Shown: positions 19,262 to 28,600 of the stretch, piece by piece
Position numbering within the stretch: position 1 is the stretch's first letter
Layout: the number at the start of each line of letters is the position of its first letter
DNA from: an uncultured Bacteroidota bacterium
GTDB lineage: Bacteria; Bacteroidota; Bacteroidia; AKYH767-A; 2013-40CM-41-45
Reading direction: 5' to 3'
Length of the DNA stretch: 64,000 bases
Assembly (NCBI GenBank): GCA_937871435.1
Contig: CALMQM010000101.1
Coordinates: 89,507-153,506, forward strand
Program-made: the position numbers and the translations under genes
Notes under the pieces: model-generated
The model's input: only the letters and a program-made list of their open reading frames with translations
The model's database searches: none
What the model was told of the DNA's origin: nothing

Positions 19262-20533
19262 TTAGTTAATAATGTCGAATCCTGTATAGTACCGAATGGC
19301 ATCAGGTATATGAACGCCATCCGGTGCCTGATTATTTTCCAGAATTGCGGCAACTATTCGTGGTAAAGCCAGTGCACTTCCATTCAGTGTGTGCGCCAAT
19401 GCCGGTTTATCTGAACCTGAACGATAACGCAATTTCATCCGATTCGATTGAAAGGTTTCGAAATTAGAGACACTGCTTACCTCCAGCCATTTTTTCTGGG
19501 CGGCGGAAAACACTTCGAAATCATAGGTCAGCGCAGAGGCAAAACTCATGTCACCGCCGCACAAACGCAGAATACGGAAAGGCAGCTGCAAGGAACGCAG
19601 CAAACCGGCTACATGTTCCACCATAGTATCCAGAGTTTCGTATGATTTATCCGGTGGCTGGATCTGGACAATTTCAACTTTGTCAAATTGATGCAGGCGA
19701 TTCAATCCCCTTACATCTTTTCCGTAACTACCCGCTTCTCTTCTGAAACATGGAGTGTAAGCACACATTTTCACAGGCAGATCTTCCGCCTTTACAATCA
19801 CATCTCTGTAAATGTTGGTAACAGGAACTTCCGCAGTCGGGATCAGGTAAAACTCATCCAGCTGCACATGATACATCTGAGCATCTTTGTCCGGCAATTG
19901 CCCGGTTCCATAACCGGAATCTTTATTGACAAGAATCGGTGGCTGGAATTCTTTGTAACCTGCTTCAGTAGCCTTGTCCAAAAAGTAGTTAATCAACGCG
20001 CGTTGCAATCTTGCCCCTTTGCCTTTGTAAACAGGAAAACCTGCCCCCGTGAGTTTTACTCCCAGCTCAAAATCAATGATGTCGTATTTGGAAGTCAACT
20101 CCCAATGTGGTTTTGCATCGGCAGGAAGATTTGGTATCACTCCTTCCTGATGCACTACTTCATTGTCTTCTGGCGTCTTTCCGGCAGGAACGAGCTCTGA
20201 CGGCATGTTGGGAAGCTTCACCAATTCCTGGTGTAATTGCTGCTCTGCGAGGTTCAGTTTATCATTTAACTCTTGTGAACTTGCCTTAAGTGCAGCACTT
20301 TTGTTCTTCAGATCATCCGCCTCAGCCTTTTTTCCACTCTTATATAAATCCCCTACCTGCTTGGCAAGTGTATTTTGCTGGTTGAGCAGTCCATCCAGTT
20401 CGTTCTGAATTTTTCTCCTGTCTTCGTCCATCGATAAAATACGTGCGACAAGTTCTTTGGCATCAAAATTTTTAACGGCAAGTCTGGAAATGACATATTC
20501 CGGTTTTTCCCGGAGCACACTGATCTGAAGCAT
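19262..20533 (-). CDS. serS: Seryl-tRNA synthetase
   Basis: SerS charges tRNA-Ser (and tRNA-Sec) with serine. At 423 residues it has the usual bacterial length. The N-terminal long helical hairpin (about 28-105, KIQNELDGLLNQQNTLAKQV..) clasps the tRNA. The class II core has FRREAGSYG (motif 2) near 262 and NGSALALPRIVAAILEN (motif 3) near 386. It heads the minus-strand cluster through rsmA. A -7-like element lies 23-30 nt upstream. Confidence 0.97.
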   Translation of the reverse strand: MLQISVLREKPEYVISRLAVKNFDAKELVARILSMDEDRRKIQNELDGLLNQQNTLAKQVGDLYKSGKKAEADDLKNKSAALKASSQELNDKLNLAEQQLHQELVKLPNMPSELVPAGKTPEDNEVVHQEGVIPNLPADAKPHWELTSKYDIIDFELGVKLTGAGFPVYKGKGARLQRALINYFLDKATEAGYKEFQPPILVNKDSGYGTGQLPDKDAQMYHVQLDEFYLIPTAEVPVTNIYRDVIVKAEDLPVKMCAYTPCFRREAGSYGKDVRGLNRLHQFDKVEIVQIQPPDKSYETLDTMVEHVAGLLRSLQLPFRILRLCGGDMSFASALTYDFEVFSAAQKKWLEVSSVSNFETFQSNRMKLRYRSGSDKPALAHTLNGSALALPRIVAAILENNQAPDGVHIPDAIRYYTGFDIIN

Positions 20534-20555
20534 AAATGAATGAATTGTATAAATG

Positions 20556-20563
20556 CAAAAATA
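20556..20563 (-). promoter_or_regulatory. Candidate -7 element of the serS cluster
   Basis: On the minus strand the sequence is TATTTTTG, an exact TAnnTTTG match. It would leave a leader of about 16 nt before the serS ATG at 20533. No TTG is seen at the -33 position. It fits with serS heading the operon. Confidence 0.35.
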
Positions 20564-20603
20564 CGATTTTGCCTTCTCATTTTATGCCTTATACTGCATG
20601 TTT

Positions 20604-22952
20604 TCAGCCTTGTTTCCAACCTTTTTTGAAGGCTCTTTCAAGTACTTTCAATCGCTTGTCGCCTTGTGTATACTTTAAGGCTGCTGATTTCCAGTCTTTC
20701 CCTCCTGTCAATGCCTTGTCTCGTATACCTAATTGTAGTCCCAGACGACTCAATTCATCCTTGTAAAAACCCGGTGCATACGAGCGGGAAAGCAGTTGAC
20801 GGATTACCTCAAGAGACTTTTCCAACTCCTTCGCTGAGGTATATCGGTCTGCCAGGAAAATGAGAAAGTTGTTGTTCATTTTTGCAAAAGCGAAATCTGT
20901 AAAACCGGCATGACGAAGTCCAAATCCGGCCAGGGTGGAACGATCGAAATAACTGCCCGCTTCTGAATATGCATCAACAGCCTCCTGATACCGCTTTTGA
21001 TTTTGTAATTCAAACACGTGCTCAATCATGTGTTCATAGCTGATTGCCGGCCGGATACTGTCAAGTATAACCGATAATCCACCATCATTCAAACTGCATT
21101 GTTCATTTTCAGAAAGAATTTTCTGTGCCTGTAGTATGATTGTTTCCGCTTTCAGATAATCCAAAGAAGATAGTGCATTTTTCAGTTCCTGCATTTGTGT
21201 ATCAAAAAGAAGCTGGGAATTCTGACATTCCTGAGAAAAAATTCCGGCCTGTACTTTTTTTAATGACTCTTGCACTTCTTTGTCTTCCTGCAATCCATAC
21301 TTATTTTGAAACTCCATGGATTCTCTGGTCAGTTTTCGGGCAGATGCCAGGTCATTTTTTCCGGTATATTCCTGCACTGTAGCGAACATTGACATTAAAA
21401 CCGGTTTGGCTGATAGCTTCAACAATGAATTGATATCCGGATCTGCAATTAAGCCGTACTGCTTTTGATAATCTGTCGCCGCTTCATATCGTTGAACAGC
21501 TAATTTATATTGCCGTTCCTGAAAAAGTGATTTCCCTTCCAATACTTTCCTCTCATATTTTTTCTGTCGTACCTGATTCAACATTTCAGTTGCTTCTGAG
21601 GTAAAATTGACATCCCTCGGGAATTGCTTTTGAAAACTGATTGCGCGCAAAACAATCTGTTCAGTTTGATCAAGATCTCCCTGCTGATAATATCGTTTTG
21701 AATCATCAATCATGGAAGTATAAATAGCCGTTCTCACTTTTTTATAACCGTCTTCCAGTCTGCGATCACAGACCAAAGCTCCCATTGAAAAACAGAGATG
21801 ATTCGCTTTATTCAAAAAATCCAATGCTGATTCAAGATGCCTGGAATTAAATTGAACATCTGCCTGCCTGAGATAATAATCGTAAATGGAACCGGCAAGT
21901 TGTGTAGTATTTCTTCTTGTATCCGGATCCGGATTCATTTCTCCCAAAATTTCCAACAGTCTGCATTCGGATTCTCCGATATTTCCTTCCTCATAATCCA
22001 TCTCTGCAAGCTGATACGCGGCAGGAGCAAAACGAGGATTTTCCACTAAAGATCTTCGAAACGATTCTCTGGCGAAATTTCTTCTGCCATGACTCAACAA
22101 ATCCATTCCTCGCTGAAAAAAGAATAAATACAAATTAGCTCTGGCTTCCAGCAATCTCTCTTTGATTTCATTTGCATGCTGCTTCGTATTTTGATACCTG
22201 TCATTGAAATGGATTGGATCATGATTGAACAAATCCAACTTCTCAGAAAAATTATATAACTCCAGAGTCATCAACTGTTGCTCCACGGAACTTAGAATTC
22301 CTGTTTGTGCATCAAGATGTTCCATATCTACAGGTAAAATAGAACGTAGTTGCTGTTCCGCGCCTGTCAGAATCGCGTCAGATGAATAATAATTTTGAAT
22401 GAGAGCCAGGCGATCCCGTATTTTCCCGGAAGTAAAGGGAGCAAACAAAAACTCCACTTCACTTACTTCAAGGTTCATCTGCTTTGCACCTGAATCCTGG
22501 ACCACTACATTCGCGTCGGAAGTATTGCCATTTTGAATAGCTAATTCTTTCTTGTATTCAGGAACAGGAAAACCGGGCTTGCCATTCAGAATCTTCATCG
22601 AAAAACGCACAGAAACAGGTTGGATCAGTTCATCCAATGCAAAGCCTTTGTTCACTATAGAACGACTGTTACGAACAGATGTAAAACGAACGCCGGCAAG
22701 ATATTCCGTGCGACTGCGAGCCGAAATTTCCCGTAACAGATCAAACTCCAGAGGAATTTCAGCGAAGGAACCCGGTCGCATCCCTTGTGCCTGTGCAAGA
22801 AGCGCCATCATTTTATTCACTTCCGCATCTCCTTCCGGGGAATACTTAACGATATATGTCAAATGCCGTTGATCATGAAAGTTCTTACCCGACTGTGCTT
22901 TCAGACCAAGACATGCTAAGTTAAAGAGGAGTATTACTAAAATTTTCTTCAT
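20604..22952 (-). CDS. Large secreted TPR-like protein
   Basis: The 782-residue protein starts at the ATG giving MKKILVILLFNLACLGLKAQS, a clean signal peptide; an ATG 18 bases upstream is also possible. The body is almost wholly helical with TPR-like units, for example FAPAAYQLAEMDYEEGNIGESECRLLEIL, QADVQFNSRHLESALDFLNKA and ALRAISFQ-type segments; a coiled-coil-rich part occupies about 440-640. No enzymatic motif is visible. The domain plan suggests a periplasmic or surface scaffold. The promoter-like TACTTTTG at 22992-22985 lies just upstream. Confidence 0.7.
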   Translation of the reverse strand: MKKILVILLFNLACLGLKAQSGKNFHDQRHLTYIVKYSPEGDAEVNKMMALLAQAQGMRPGSFAEIPLEFDLLREISARSRTEYLAGVRFTSVRNSRSIVNKGFALDELIQPVSVRFSMKILNGKPGFPVPEYKKELAIQNGNTSDANVVVQDSGAKQMNLEVSEVEFLFAPFTSGKIRDRLALIQNYYSSDAILTGAEQQLRSILPVDMEHLDAQTGILSSVEQQLMTLELYNFSEKLDLFNHDPIHFNDRYQNTKQHANEIKERLLEARANLYLFFFQRGMDLLSHGRRNFARESFRRSLVENPRFAPAAYQLAEMDYEEGNIGESECRLLEILGEMNPDPDTRRNTTQLAGSIYDYYLRQADVQFNSRHLESALDFLNKANHLCFSMGALVCDRRLEDGYKKVRTAIYTSMIDDSKRYYQQGDLDQTEQIVLRAISFQKQFPRDVNFTSEATEMLNQVRQKKYERKVLEGKSLFQERQYKLAVQRYEAATDYQKQYGLIADPDINSLLKLSAKPVLMSMFATVQEYTGKNDLASARKLTRESMEFQNKYGLQEDKEVQESLKKVQAGIFSQECQNSQLLFDTQMQELKNALSSLDYLKAETIILQAQKILSENEQCSLNDGGLSVILDSIRPAISYEHMIEHVFELQNQKRYQEAVDAYSEAGSYFDRSTLAGFGLRHAGFTDFAFAKMNNNFLIFLADRYTSAKELEKSLEVIRQLLSRSYAPGFYKDELSRLGLQLGIRDKALTGGKDWKSAALKYTQGDKRLKVLERAFKKGWKQG

Positions 22953-22984
22953 ACAAATTTTCTTATTCATTAAAATAACCTGCG

Positions 22985-22992
22985 CAAAAGTA
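22985..22992 (-). promoter_or_regulatory. Candidate -7 element for the large TPR gene
   Basis: The minus strand reads TACTTTTG, an exact TAnnTTTG. It lies 15 nt before the upstream ATG (22970) and 33 nt before the preferred ATG (22952). The -33 TTG is not evident. Confidence 0.3.
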
Positions 22993-23019
22993 CAATTCTC
23001 ATTTCGAGATAATTTGTTC

Positions 23020-23051
23020 TTGAAACGGAATCATGCAATTTTGTATTTTCG
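23020..23051 (+). promoter_or_regulatory. Candidate promoter of the DUF2461 gene
   Basis: TTG at 23020-23022 is followed after 21 nt by TATTTTCG at 23044-23051, a one-mismatch TAnnTTTG. The predicted initiation is about 18 nt before the ATG at 23076. Both halves fall at acceptable spacing. Confidence 0.45.
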
Positions 23052-23075
23052 TTGTGAAAATAAAATATATAAAAC

Positions 23076-23735
23076 ATGCTAAATCCTTCCACCTTTCGTT
23101 TCCTGAAATCATTGAAATCAAACAACAACCGGGAATGGTTCGATAAAAACAAAGAAAGCTACCTGAAAGCCAAAGCCGACGTGGATTTACTGGTGAATGA
23201 TGTAATCGGAGAACTGTTAAAATTCGATAAATCTCTTGCCGGACTTTCCGCGAAAGATTGTGTATTCAGAATTTACCGTGATGTGAGGTTCTCCAAAGAT
23301 AAACGACCATACAAAACCAATATGGGAGCAAGTATCAATGCCGGAGGTAAAAAAGTGATGACTCCGGGTTTTTATTTACACCTTGAACCAGGAGGTTCCT
23401 TCCTTGCAGGTGGAATCTGGATGCCGCCCGGTGAAGAGCTAAGAAAGATCAGACAGGAAATTGATTACAATGGGAAAGCACTTCATAAAATTCTGAAAAA
23501 TGCAGCTTTCAAAAAGTATTATACAGCTTTTGAATCTTCTTATGCCCTGAAAACAACACCAAAAGGCTATGCAAAAGATCACCCTGATATTGAATTACTG
23601 AAGCTGACCAGTTTTATTGTATCCCATCCTTTCAAGGACAAGGAGGTTCTCGGTAAATCATTCGCGAAGGATGTGGCGAAAGCAGGAAAAATTATGCAAC
23701 CAATGCTGGATTTCCTCAAAGTTGCATTAAGCTGA
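23076..23735 (+). CDS. DUF2461 family protein
   Basis: The 219-residue cytoplasmic protein matches the DUF2461 (TIGR02453) family. Landmarks are an opening FRFLKSLKSNNNREWFDKNK, then FRIYRDVRFSKDKRPYKTNMGA in the middle, GFYLHLEPGGSFLAGGIW, and a C-terminal SHPFKDKEVLG stretch. Its biochemical role is unknown. It stands alone, convergent with the DUF2807 gene and separated from it by a terminator hairpin. Confidence 0.9.
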   Translation: MLNPSTFRFLKSLKSNNNREWFDKNKESYLKAKADVDLLVNDVIGELLKFDKSLAGLSAKDCVFRIYRDVRFSKDKRPYKTNMGASINAGGKKVMTPGFYLHLEPGGSFLAGGIWMPPGEELRKIRQEIDYNGKALHKILKNAAFKKYYTAFESSYALKTTPKGYAKDHPDIELLKLTSFIVSHPFKDKEVLGKSFAKDVAKAGKIMQPMLDFLKVALS

Positions 23736-23742
23736 TGCCTTA

Positions 23743-23774
23743 AAAAAAAGAACCCGCACCGTTTCCGGTGCGGG
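23743..23774 (-). terminator. Rho-independent terminator of the DUF2807 gene
   Basis: CCCGCACCG (23753-23761) pairs with CGGTGCGGG (23766-23774) across a TTTC loop: nine perfect base pairs. On the minus strand the stem is followed within a few bases by eight T residues. The plus strand lacks a T-run, so this mainly ends transcription coming from the DUF2807 gene. Confidence 0.85.
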
Positions 23775-23863
23775 ACGAGGTTCACCTACCACAATGAATC
23801 CTCTTTTTGCTTAACCAAAATAATCATGGGGGTCAACGGTGTTCAACAAACCAAAATAATCAA

Positions 23864-24424
23864 TCAACTTTCTTTGTAAAGGATACTCAGATTGTGTAAG
23901 TCAAGTGAACCACAACCTTCGCAGTTACTGAATGAAGATCCTGTTGTTCCACGCAATTCTACTGAACCGCTACCAAGCACTGCTGATTTCACTTTTAATG
24001 CACGAACATCCAGATTTACAACAGCACCTTTGTCTACTTTAATGCTAAGTATGTCTGTGTTGATAAAACCATGCGCTTCAACACTTGTATTGCCACGAAC
24101 ATCAAGCAAGGTCAGATTATCCACGTTAATTGTGATTTCAGTCCGTTCACCCTTCACATCATGATTGTTTGTCTGAAGAATATACAACGTATCATTTTTC
24201 AGATAAGTAGTCATATTCATAATCTGGTCCTCAGTTCCGGTAACTGTAAGTCCGGGAGTTTCATCCTGAACCAGCGTAATCTTTGCATTACCTTCCACAA
24301 CAATGGAATGATACGCTTCGGAAGTACGGGTTTCAGTTATTTTTTTTGTGGCGCCTGAAGCCTGACTAAATACAGGAACCAAAAATCCTGTTAATACAGC
24401 GAGAATAAGTTTTACTTGTTTCAT
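23864..24424 (-). CDS. Secreted DUF2807 (head GIN domain) protein
   Basis: The 186-residue protein has a signal peptide (MKQVKLILAVLTGFLVPVFSQASG). It continues with the regular short-strand pattern of DUF2807, a right-handed beta-helix-like domain described as a putative autotransporter-type adhesin. Typical are SIVVEGNAKITLVQDE, ITINVDNLTLLDVRGNTSVEA and VKSAVLGSGSVELRGTTGSS. The final turn has a CEGCGS pair of cysteines. It is likely exported to the cell envelope; binding target unknown. A TAAATTTG -7-like element lies about 84 nt upstream (24515-24508, minus strand). Confidence 0.82.
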   Translation of the reverse strand: MKQVKLILAVLTGFLVPVFSQASGATKKITETRTSEAYHSIVVEGNAKITLVQDETPGLTVTGTEDQIMNMTTYLKNDTLYILQTNNHDVKGERTEITINVDNLTLLDVRGNTSVEAHGFINTDILSIKVDKGAVVNLDVRALKVKSAVLGSGSVELRGTTGSSFSNCEGCGSLDLHNLSILYKES

Positions 24425-24646
24425 TTTATTTTGTTTTGTGAAAAATGTTCTGTTTCAGAGAACGAGTTTTCGGAGTGAGAAATGGATTTTGTTTCTGAAT
24501 GACTATGCAAATTTACACTGGACCGGGGGCTATTGTTTTTTTTAATTTATTACCCAACTGTAGATTTTGACGGATGAAGTGTTGAGATTACTACAGCCTT
24601 AACATTTATTTAGCATATTTCTTCTCCATTTAACTCTTTTTAGCAA

Positions 24647-25336
24647 TCAGACACGAACTGTAACAACTTGATTCAAATTGTCGTGCAGTTGCTTGTATTC
24701 GTTTTCAGAGAGAATTTCTTCCGACATTTTTAATAATGCTGTAAATGCCGGAGCCGGAGCAGTACGTTGAATCTGAGACATCATCTGTATTCTTTCTGCA
24801 GGCTCAAGAGATGGAATCATATAACGTGCAATAAGTATGGAATCGTTCGGAGCCAGACTTGAAAGAATTGCAGCTGTCATTCCCTTCAACTCTTCATCAT
24901 TACACAGCTCATAGAAAAGGTTTGTCATCACAATCTCTTCCATTTGCATATGCATGAGGTAACCGCTGATAAAACTGTTAATGCTGTAGTAAAAATTCCA
25001 ATAACAATCTTTTCGGGTTTCAGCTTCAGCATCCAACAAGGCATTCATTTGGCTTTTCAAACCTGACAATTCCAAATGAATCTGCTCATGTTCTTCTTCA
25101 TTGTGTCTGGTGCAACCCGGACGTTTGGATTCCAGCAACGGTAAAGAATAAGTATCTTCTTTGTGCCCGTGCATGTCCAGTAAATACAAAAGTTCATCAA
25201 ATTGTCTGGATAAAGCGCGAAGGGTTTCATTGCTTTCTATATCTACTCTTCCTGTAGCATAAGAAAAATCAAATAGTGCTTTGCGAAGTGCTTTGTGTAT
25301 GTTCCGGTACACATCCGGACGATTTACATAGGTCAT
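24647..25336 (-). CDS. Hemerythrin-like (HHE) domain protein
   Basis: The 229-residue protein has the four-helix-bundle pattern of bacterial hemerythrin-like domains. Candidate metal ligands are His 14 (RNIHKAL), His 58 and Glu 60 (GHKED), His 83 and His 87 (EEHEQIH), and His 129 with Glu 133 (LMHMQMEE). The domain normally holds a di-iron centre used for oxygen, nitric oxide or iron sensing or repair. The last 70 residues form additional helices with no clear match. It is flanked by intergenic gaps of about 220 and 290 bp and appears to be a single gene. Confidence 0.75.
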   Translation of the reverse strand: MTYVNRPDVYRNIHKALRKALFDFSYATGRVDIESNETLRALSRQFDELLYLLDMHGHKEDTYSLPLLESKRPGCTRHNEEEHEQIHLELSGLKSQMNALLDAEAETRKDCYWNFYYSINSFISGYLMHMQMEEIVMTNLFYELCNDEELKGMTAAILSSLAPNDSILIARYMIPSLEPAERIQMMSQIQRTAPAPAFTALLKMSEEILSENEYKQLHDNLNQVVTVRV

Positions 25337-25626
25337 GAGAATTGATTTTTATAGGATAAATTTTTCGCCACAAAAATCATTGATGCAAATCGAATAAAAA
25401 CAAAATTCAACCTGAAACGAAGAAATAAATCGCTGAAGTGCAGAAAAATTGAAAGGAAGTCTTAATCCAGAAATTTATACAAGCCAAATAATTATCTCTT
25501 CCTTAAAAAAATGTTCAACGAGACAGGTTAAATTTTACTTAACAAATAAATTCAAATCAGAGCGCACTGAATTGTTCTCTGAGAAAAATCAACAATCACA
25601 TTTAAATTTTTCTAAACATCCGAATT

Positions 25627-26427
25627 TCATTCACCCAACCAGCTTTTGAAATCCCCTGCCCGTTCGCGACTGACAATAACCTCTTCTTCCGGCTTCGGCC
25701 TGACAGACACTTTTAGTTTTCCATTGAACCAGGTATGTATTTCATCAATACAAATAGTATTCAGAATGAACTGTCGGTTCGCTCTGAAAAAATATTTAGG
25801 GTCCAACTGCTGCTCCAACTCGTCCAATGTATAGTCCATGGCAAACTTGTGATTGTCCTTTGTCCGCATGAACACAATTTTATCCTCTGTAAAAAAGTAA
25901 CTGATAAATTCCGCAGCAATTGGCATCAATCGTTGCCCGGATTTTACAAGGAAACGATTTCGGTAACGCTCGCAATGTTGTTGAGCAACCAAAGTTTCTA
26001 CCAGTTTCTCAATACTCTGTTGCTGCAAACCCGAGCCAATCCCTGCACCCTGACTTTGTGTCCGCAATGTTTTGAATTTATCCAGTGAAGCTTTTAACTC
26101 CTCCGGTTTTATCGGCTTCAACAAATAATCAATACTGTTTACTTTAAACGCCTTCAGTGCAAATTCATCGTATGCAGTAGTAAATATCACAGGGCATTTT
26201 ACATCAATCCGGGAGAAAATCTCAAAGCTTTGTCCATCGGCAAGTTCGATATCCATAAAGATGAGATCCGGACACCCATTTTGTTTTAACCATTCAACGG
26301 AAGACTCAATACTATCTGTCATTCCGATGCAACACATATCAGGATCTATTTCAAATAACATTTTCTTGAGCTTCTTTGCTGCAAGATCTTCGTCTTCGAC
26401 CAGAAGGAGATTGAGGTTGTTATGCAT
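25627..26427 (-). CDS. LytTR-family response regulator
   Basis: This 266-residue regulator has an N-terminal receiver domain (about 5-125). It includes acidic EDED (11-14), the phospho-acceptor Asp 59 (IFMDIE), Thr in FTTAYD and the conserved Lys in LLKPIKP. A LytTR DNA-binding domain follows (about 165-262: FLVKSGQRLMPI, FFRANRQFILN). LytTR binds promoters as beta-sheet contacts. It is the last gene of a five-gene operon; its start overlaps the end of the upstream kinase by 8 bp. The two LytS-type kinases are its likely partners. Confidence 0.95.
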   Translation of the reverse strand: MHNNLNLLLVEDEDLAAKKLKKMLFEIDPDMCCIGMTDSIESSVEWLKQNGCPDLIFMDIELADGQSFEIFSRIDVKCPVIFTTAYDEFALKAFKVNSIDYLLKPIKPEELKASLDKFKTLRTQSQGAGIGSGLQQQSIEKLVETLVAQQHCERYRNRFLVKSGQRLMPIAAEFISYFFTEDKIVFMRTKDNHKFAMDYTLDELEQQLDPKYFFRANRQFILNTICIDEIHTWFNGKLKVSVRPKPEEEVIVSRERAGDFKSWLGE

Positions 26428-27550
26428 TTTTCAGTTGTATTGGTGAATTAGGAATGATTGCAGGATCTTTCTTCAAAGAAAGACCGGTGCTAAAAGGATC
26501 ATAAGGCATTTGTGGACTCATCAGCGGAAGTTTCACCTGAAAATTTTCTTTTGTAGTTTGTATTATGACTTCCGATTGATTCAACAATTTATATTTAGAT
26601 GTAATATTCGCCAATCCCATTCCACTGGAGGGTACCGATTGAGCTTTTTTCTGAAGATTGTTGTCGACCATCAGATTACCCAATGCGTCTGTATGAATCC
26701 GGATAATCAAAGGACGTGTAGAAGATACCACGTTGTGCTTTACTGCATTCTCCACAAGAATTTGTAACGTCAAAGGAGGAATCAGAAACTCCCGAAAACT
26801 CGGGAGTACTTCTACTACCAGTTTTACTCCATTTCCAAATCTTGTTTGCAAGAGAAAATAATATGCCTGAATAAATTCCAGTTCTGCATTGAGTGTGGTC
26901 AGTTCCTTTTCATTAGTTTGTAATAAATATCTGTATACCCTGCTCAATTCAGCAATAAAATGTACGGCTTTATCTTTATCTTCTTCAACGAGTGAACTCA
27001 GTGTGTTCAGGCTATTGAATAAAAAGTGAGGATTCACCTGGTTCTTAAGCGATTCAAACTGGCTTTGCAAATTTGCCTTTCTCAACTGCTCCATTTCAGA
27101 AAATGATTTTTTCCACTGATGGAAAAAATACAGCGACTCATAGATTCCGGTAATGATGAGAGCATAAAACATATTCATTCCGAAACTGTACAGGTATTCA
27201 AATATGACAGGATGATCAGAAGGAGTTTCACCCATGTTGTAGAAATCAACTCCCGAAATAAATTCAACTTTCAATAGTGATATGGCAAGTGTTGCAGCAG
27301 TAACATAAATGCCGAGGTTGATGATCCGCTTGCGTGTATTTTGAATCCCGGGAAATTTTTTCCGAACCAGTAAAATAATAAATCGTGTTACCTCCCAGGA
27401 TATAATCACATATGCAGTACTGAGCAAAAACACCTTCAAAAATGGAATGTGCTTGATGTGAACCAAATCCAGGTAGAAGAAAATATTAAGAAATAAATTC
27501 AGGACGGTAATTCCGCCTATTCTAAGCCATTTATCGTTCAATTTCTCCAT
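26420..27550 (-). CDS. LytS-type sensor histidine kinase (second of tandem pair)
   Basis: The 376-residue kinase has about four transmembrane helices in the first 145 residues, then a short coiled coil and a His_kinase (PF06580-like) domain. The phospho-acceptor is His 175 in NPHFLFNSLNTLSSL. The ATPase N-box is ENAVKHN and the G-box GMGLANI. No extracellular sensing domain is evident; sensing is probably in the membrane. It is a close paralogue of the next upstream kinase (long matching runs around the His box, RVYRYLLQ, PPLTLQIL and LQKK.QSVPSS). The start is 2 nt after the stop of that gene. Confidence 0.93.
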   Translation of the reverse strand: MEKLNDKWLRIGGITVLNLFLNIFFYLDLVHIKHIPFLKVFLLSTAYVIISWEVTRFIILLVRKKFPGIQNTRKRIINLGIYVTAATLAISLLKVEFISGVDFYNMGETPSDHPVIFEYLYSFGMNMFYALIITGIYESLYFFHQWKKSFSEMEQLRKANLQSQFESLKNQVNPHFLFNSLNTLSSLVEEDKDKAVHFIAELSRVYRYLLQTNEKELTTLNAELEFIQAYYFLLQTRFGNGVKLVVEVLPSFREFLIPPLTLQILVENAVKHNVVSSTRPLIIRIHTDALGNLMVDNNLQKKAQSVPSSGMGLANITSKYKLLNQSEVIIQTTKENFQVKLPLMSPQMPYDPFSTGLSLKKDPAIIPNSPIQLKNA

Positions 27551-27552
27551 CG

Positions 27553-28599
27553 TCAGTTTGCAATTAATGGAAGCACAACTTTGAAATGCTCCCGTGATTC
27601 ATTGATAATCACCTCCGGTTGATTCAACAACCTGTATTTCGCGGCAATATTTGCCAATCCCATTTTACTCGATGGAACCGATTGAATTTTTTTCTGGAGA
27701 TTATTCACCACACACAAATTGTTGGTTTCATCAGTATATACATGAATATGCAAAGGTGTCGACAAAGACACTTTGTTGTGCTTCACAGCGTTTTCAAGTA
27801 AGATCTGCAACGTAAGTGGCGGAATGTTCTGACAGAAGCAATCTTTGCTGATATTCATTTCCAGCTTCACGCCTTCTCCAAAACGTGTTTGAAGAAGATA
27901 AAAATATGCTTTTACAAATTGCACTTCGTTTTCAAGCGATGTAAGTTCACATTCATTGTTTTGCAACAAGTAACGGTACACCCTAGATAATTCATCCACG
28001 AAGATCAACGCTTTTTTCTTGTCTTCTTCAATCAATGAAGAAAGTGTATTTAAGCTATTGAACAGAAAATGCGGATTCACCTGGTTCTTCAGAGAGTCGA
28101 GCTGACTTTGCAAATTGACTTTTTTCAATTCCTCCGCTTCCTGAAACGAAGATCTCCATTTTCTGAAAAAATAAATTGCTTCGTATGTTCCTCCCACCAT
28201 TGTAACAAATATCATATCCAAAACGCAATCATGAACCATCTCCGCAACTGTAATGGAATGTTTCCAAACTCCTGCAGCATCCAGTATATAAGAAGTAGAC
28301 ATTGAAATGATTGTAGTGACGATGATAAATCCGATCACCGAAAACAAAATGCGTTTACCCGTTTGAGACACATCCGGAAATTTCCTGCGTACACGGAATA
28401 AGACCTGGCGGTTAACTTCCCAGAGAATTATAGTCAGGATGAGGGAAATTAATAATGTCGTCCACACACTCACATGATACACCGCGCATTCCTCCCTATA
28501 ATAGATGTAGTTTGCCAACACAGCCACCACAGGAATGCCAATCATCCTGAATAAGGAATCATTCATGTAATCTCTGTTATGTGCGGATGAATTTGTCAT
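27553..28599 (-). CDS. LytS-type sensor histidine kinase (first of tandem pair)
   Basis: This 348-residue kinase resembles its neighbour in size, membrane topology and catalytic motifs: His 177 in NPHFLFNSLNTLSSL, ENAVKHN and GLANI. The start is taken as the ATG at 28599, one nucleotide after the stop of the membrane-protein gene. Upstream in-frame codons overlap that gene and are less likely; ATG at 28566 is another possibility. Its membrane half diverges more from the partner than the kinase half, so the pair may respond to different inputs while feeding one LytTR regulator. Confidence 0.92.
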   Translation of the reverse strand: MTNSSAHNRDYMNDSLFRMIGIPVVAVLANYIYYREECAVYHVSVWTTLLISLILTIILWEVNRQVLFRVRRKFPDVSQTGKRILFSVIGFIIVTTIISMSTSYILDAAGVWKHSITVAEMVHDCVLDMIFVTMVGGTYEAIYFFRKWRSSFQEAEELKKVNLQSQLDSLKNQVNPHFLFNSLNTLSSLIEEDKKKALIFVDELSRVYRYLLQNNECELTSLENEVQFVKAYFYLLQTRFGEGVKLEMNISKDCFCQNIPPLTLQILLENAVKHNKVSLSTPLHIHVYTDETNNLCVVNNLQKKIQSVPSSKMGLANIAAKYRLLNQPEVIINESREHFKVVLPLIAN

Positions 28600-28600
28600 C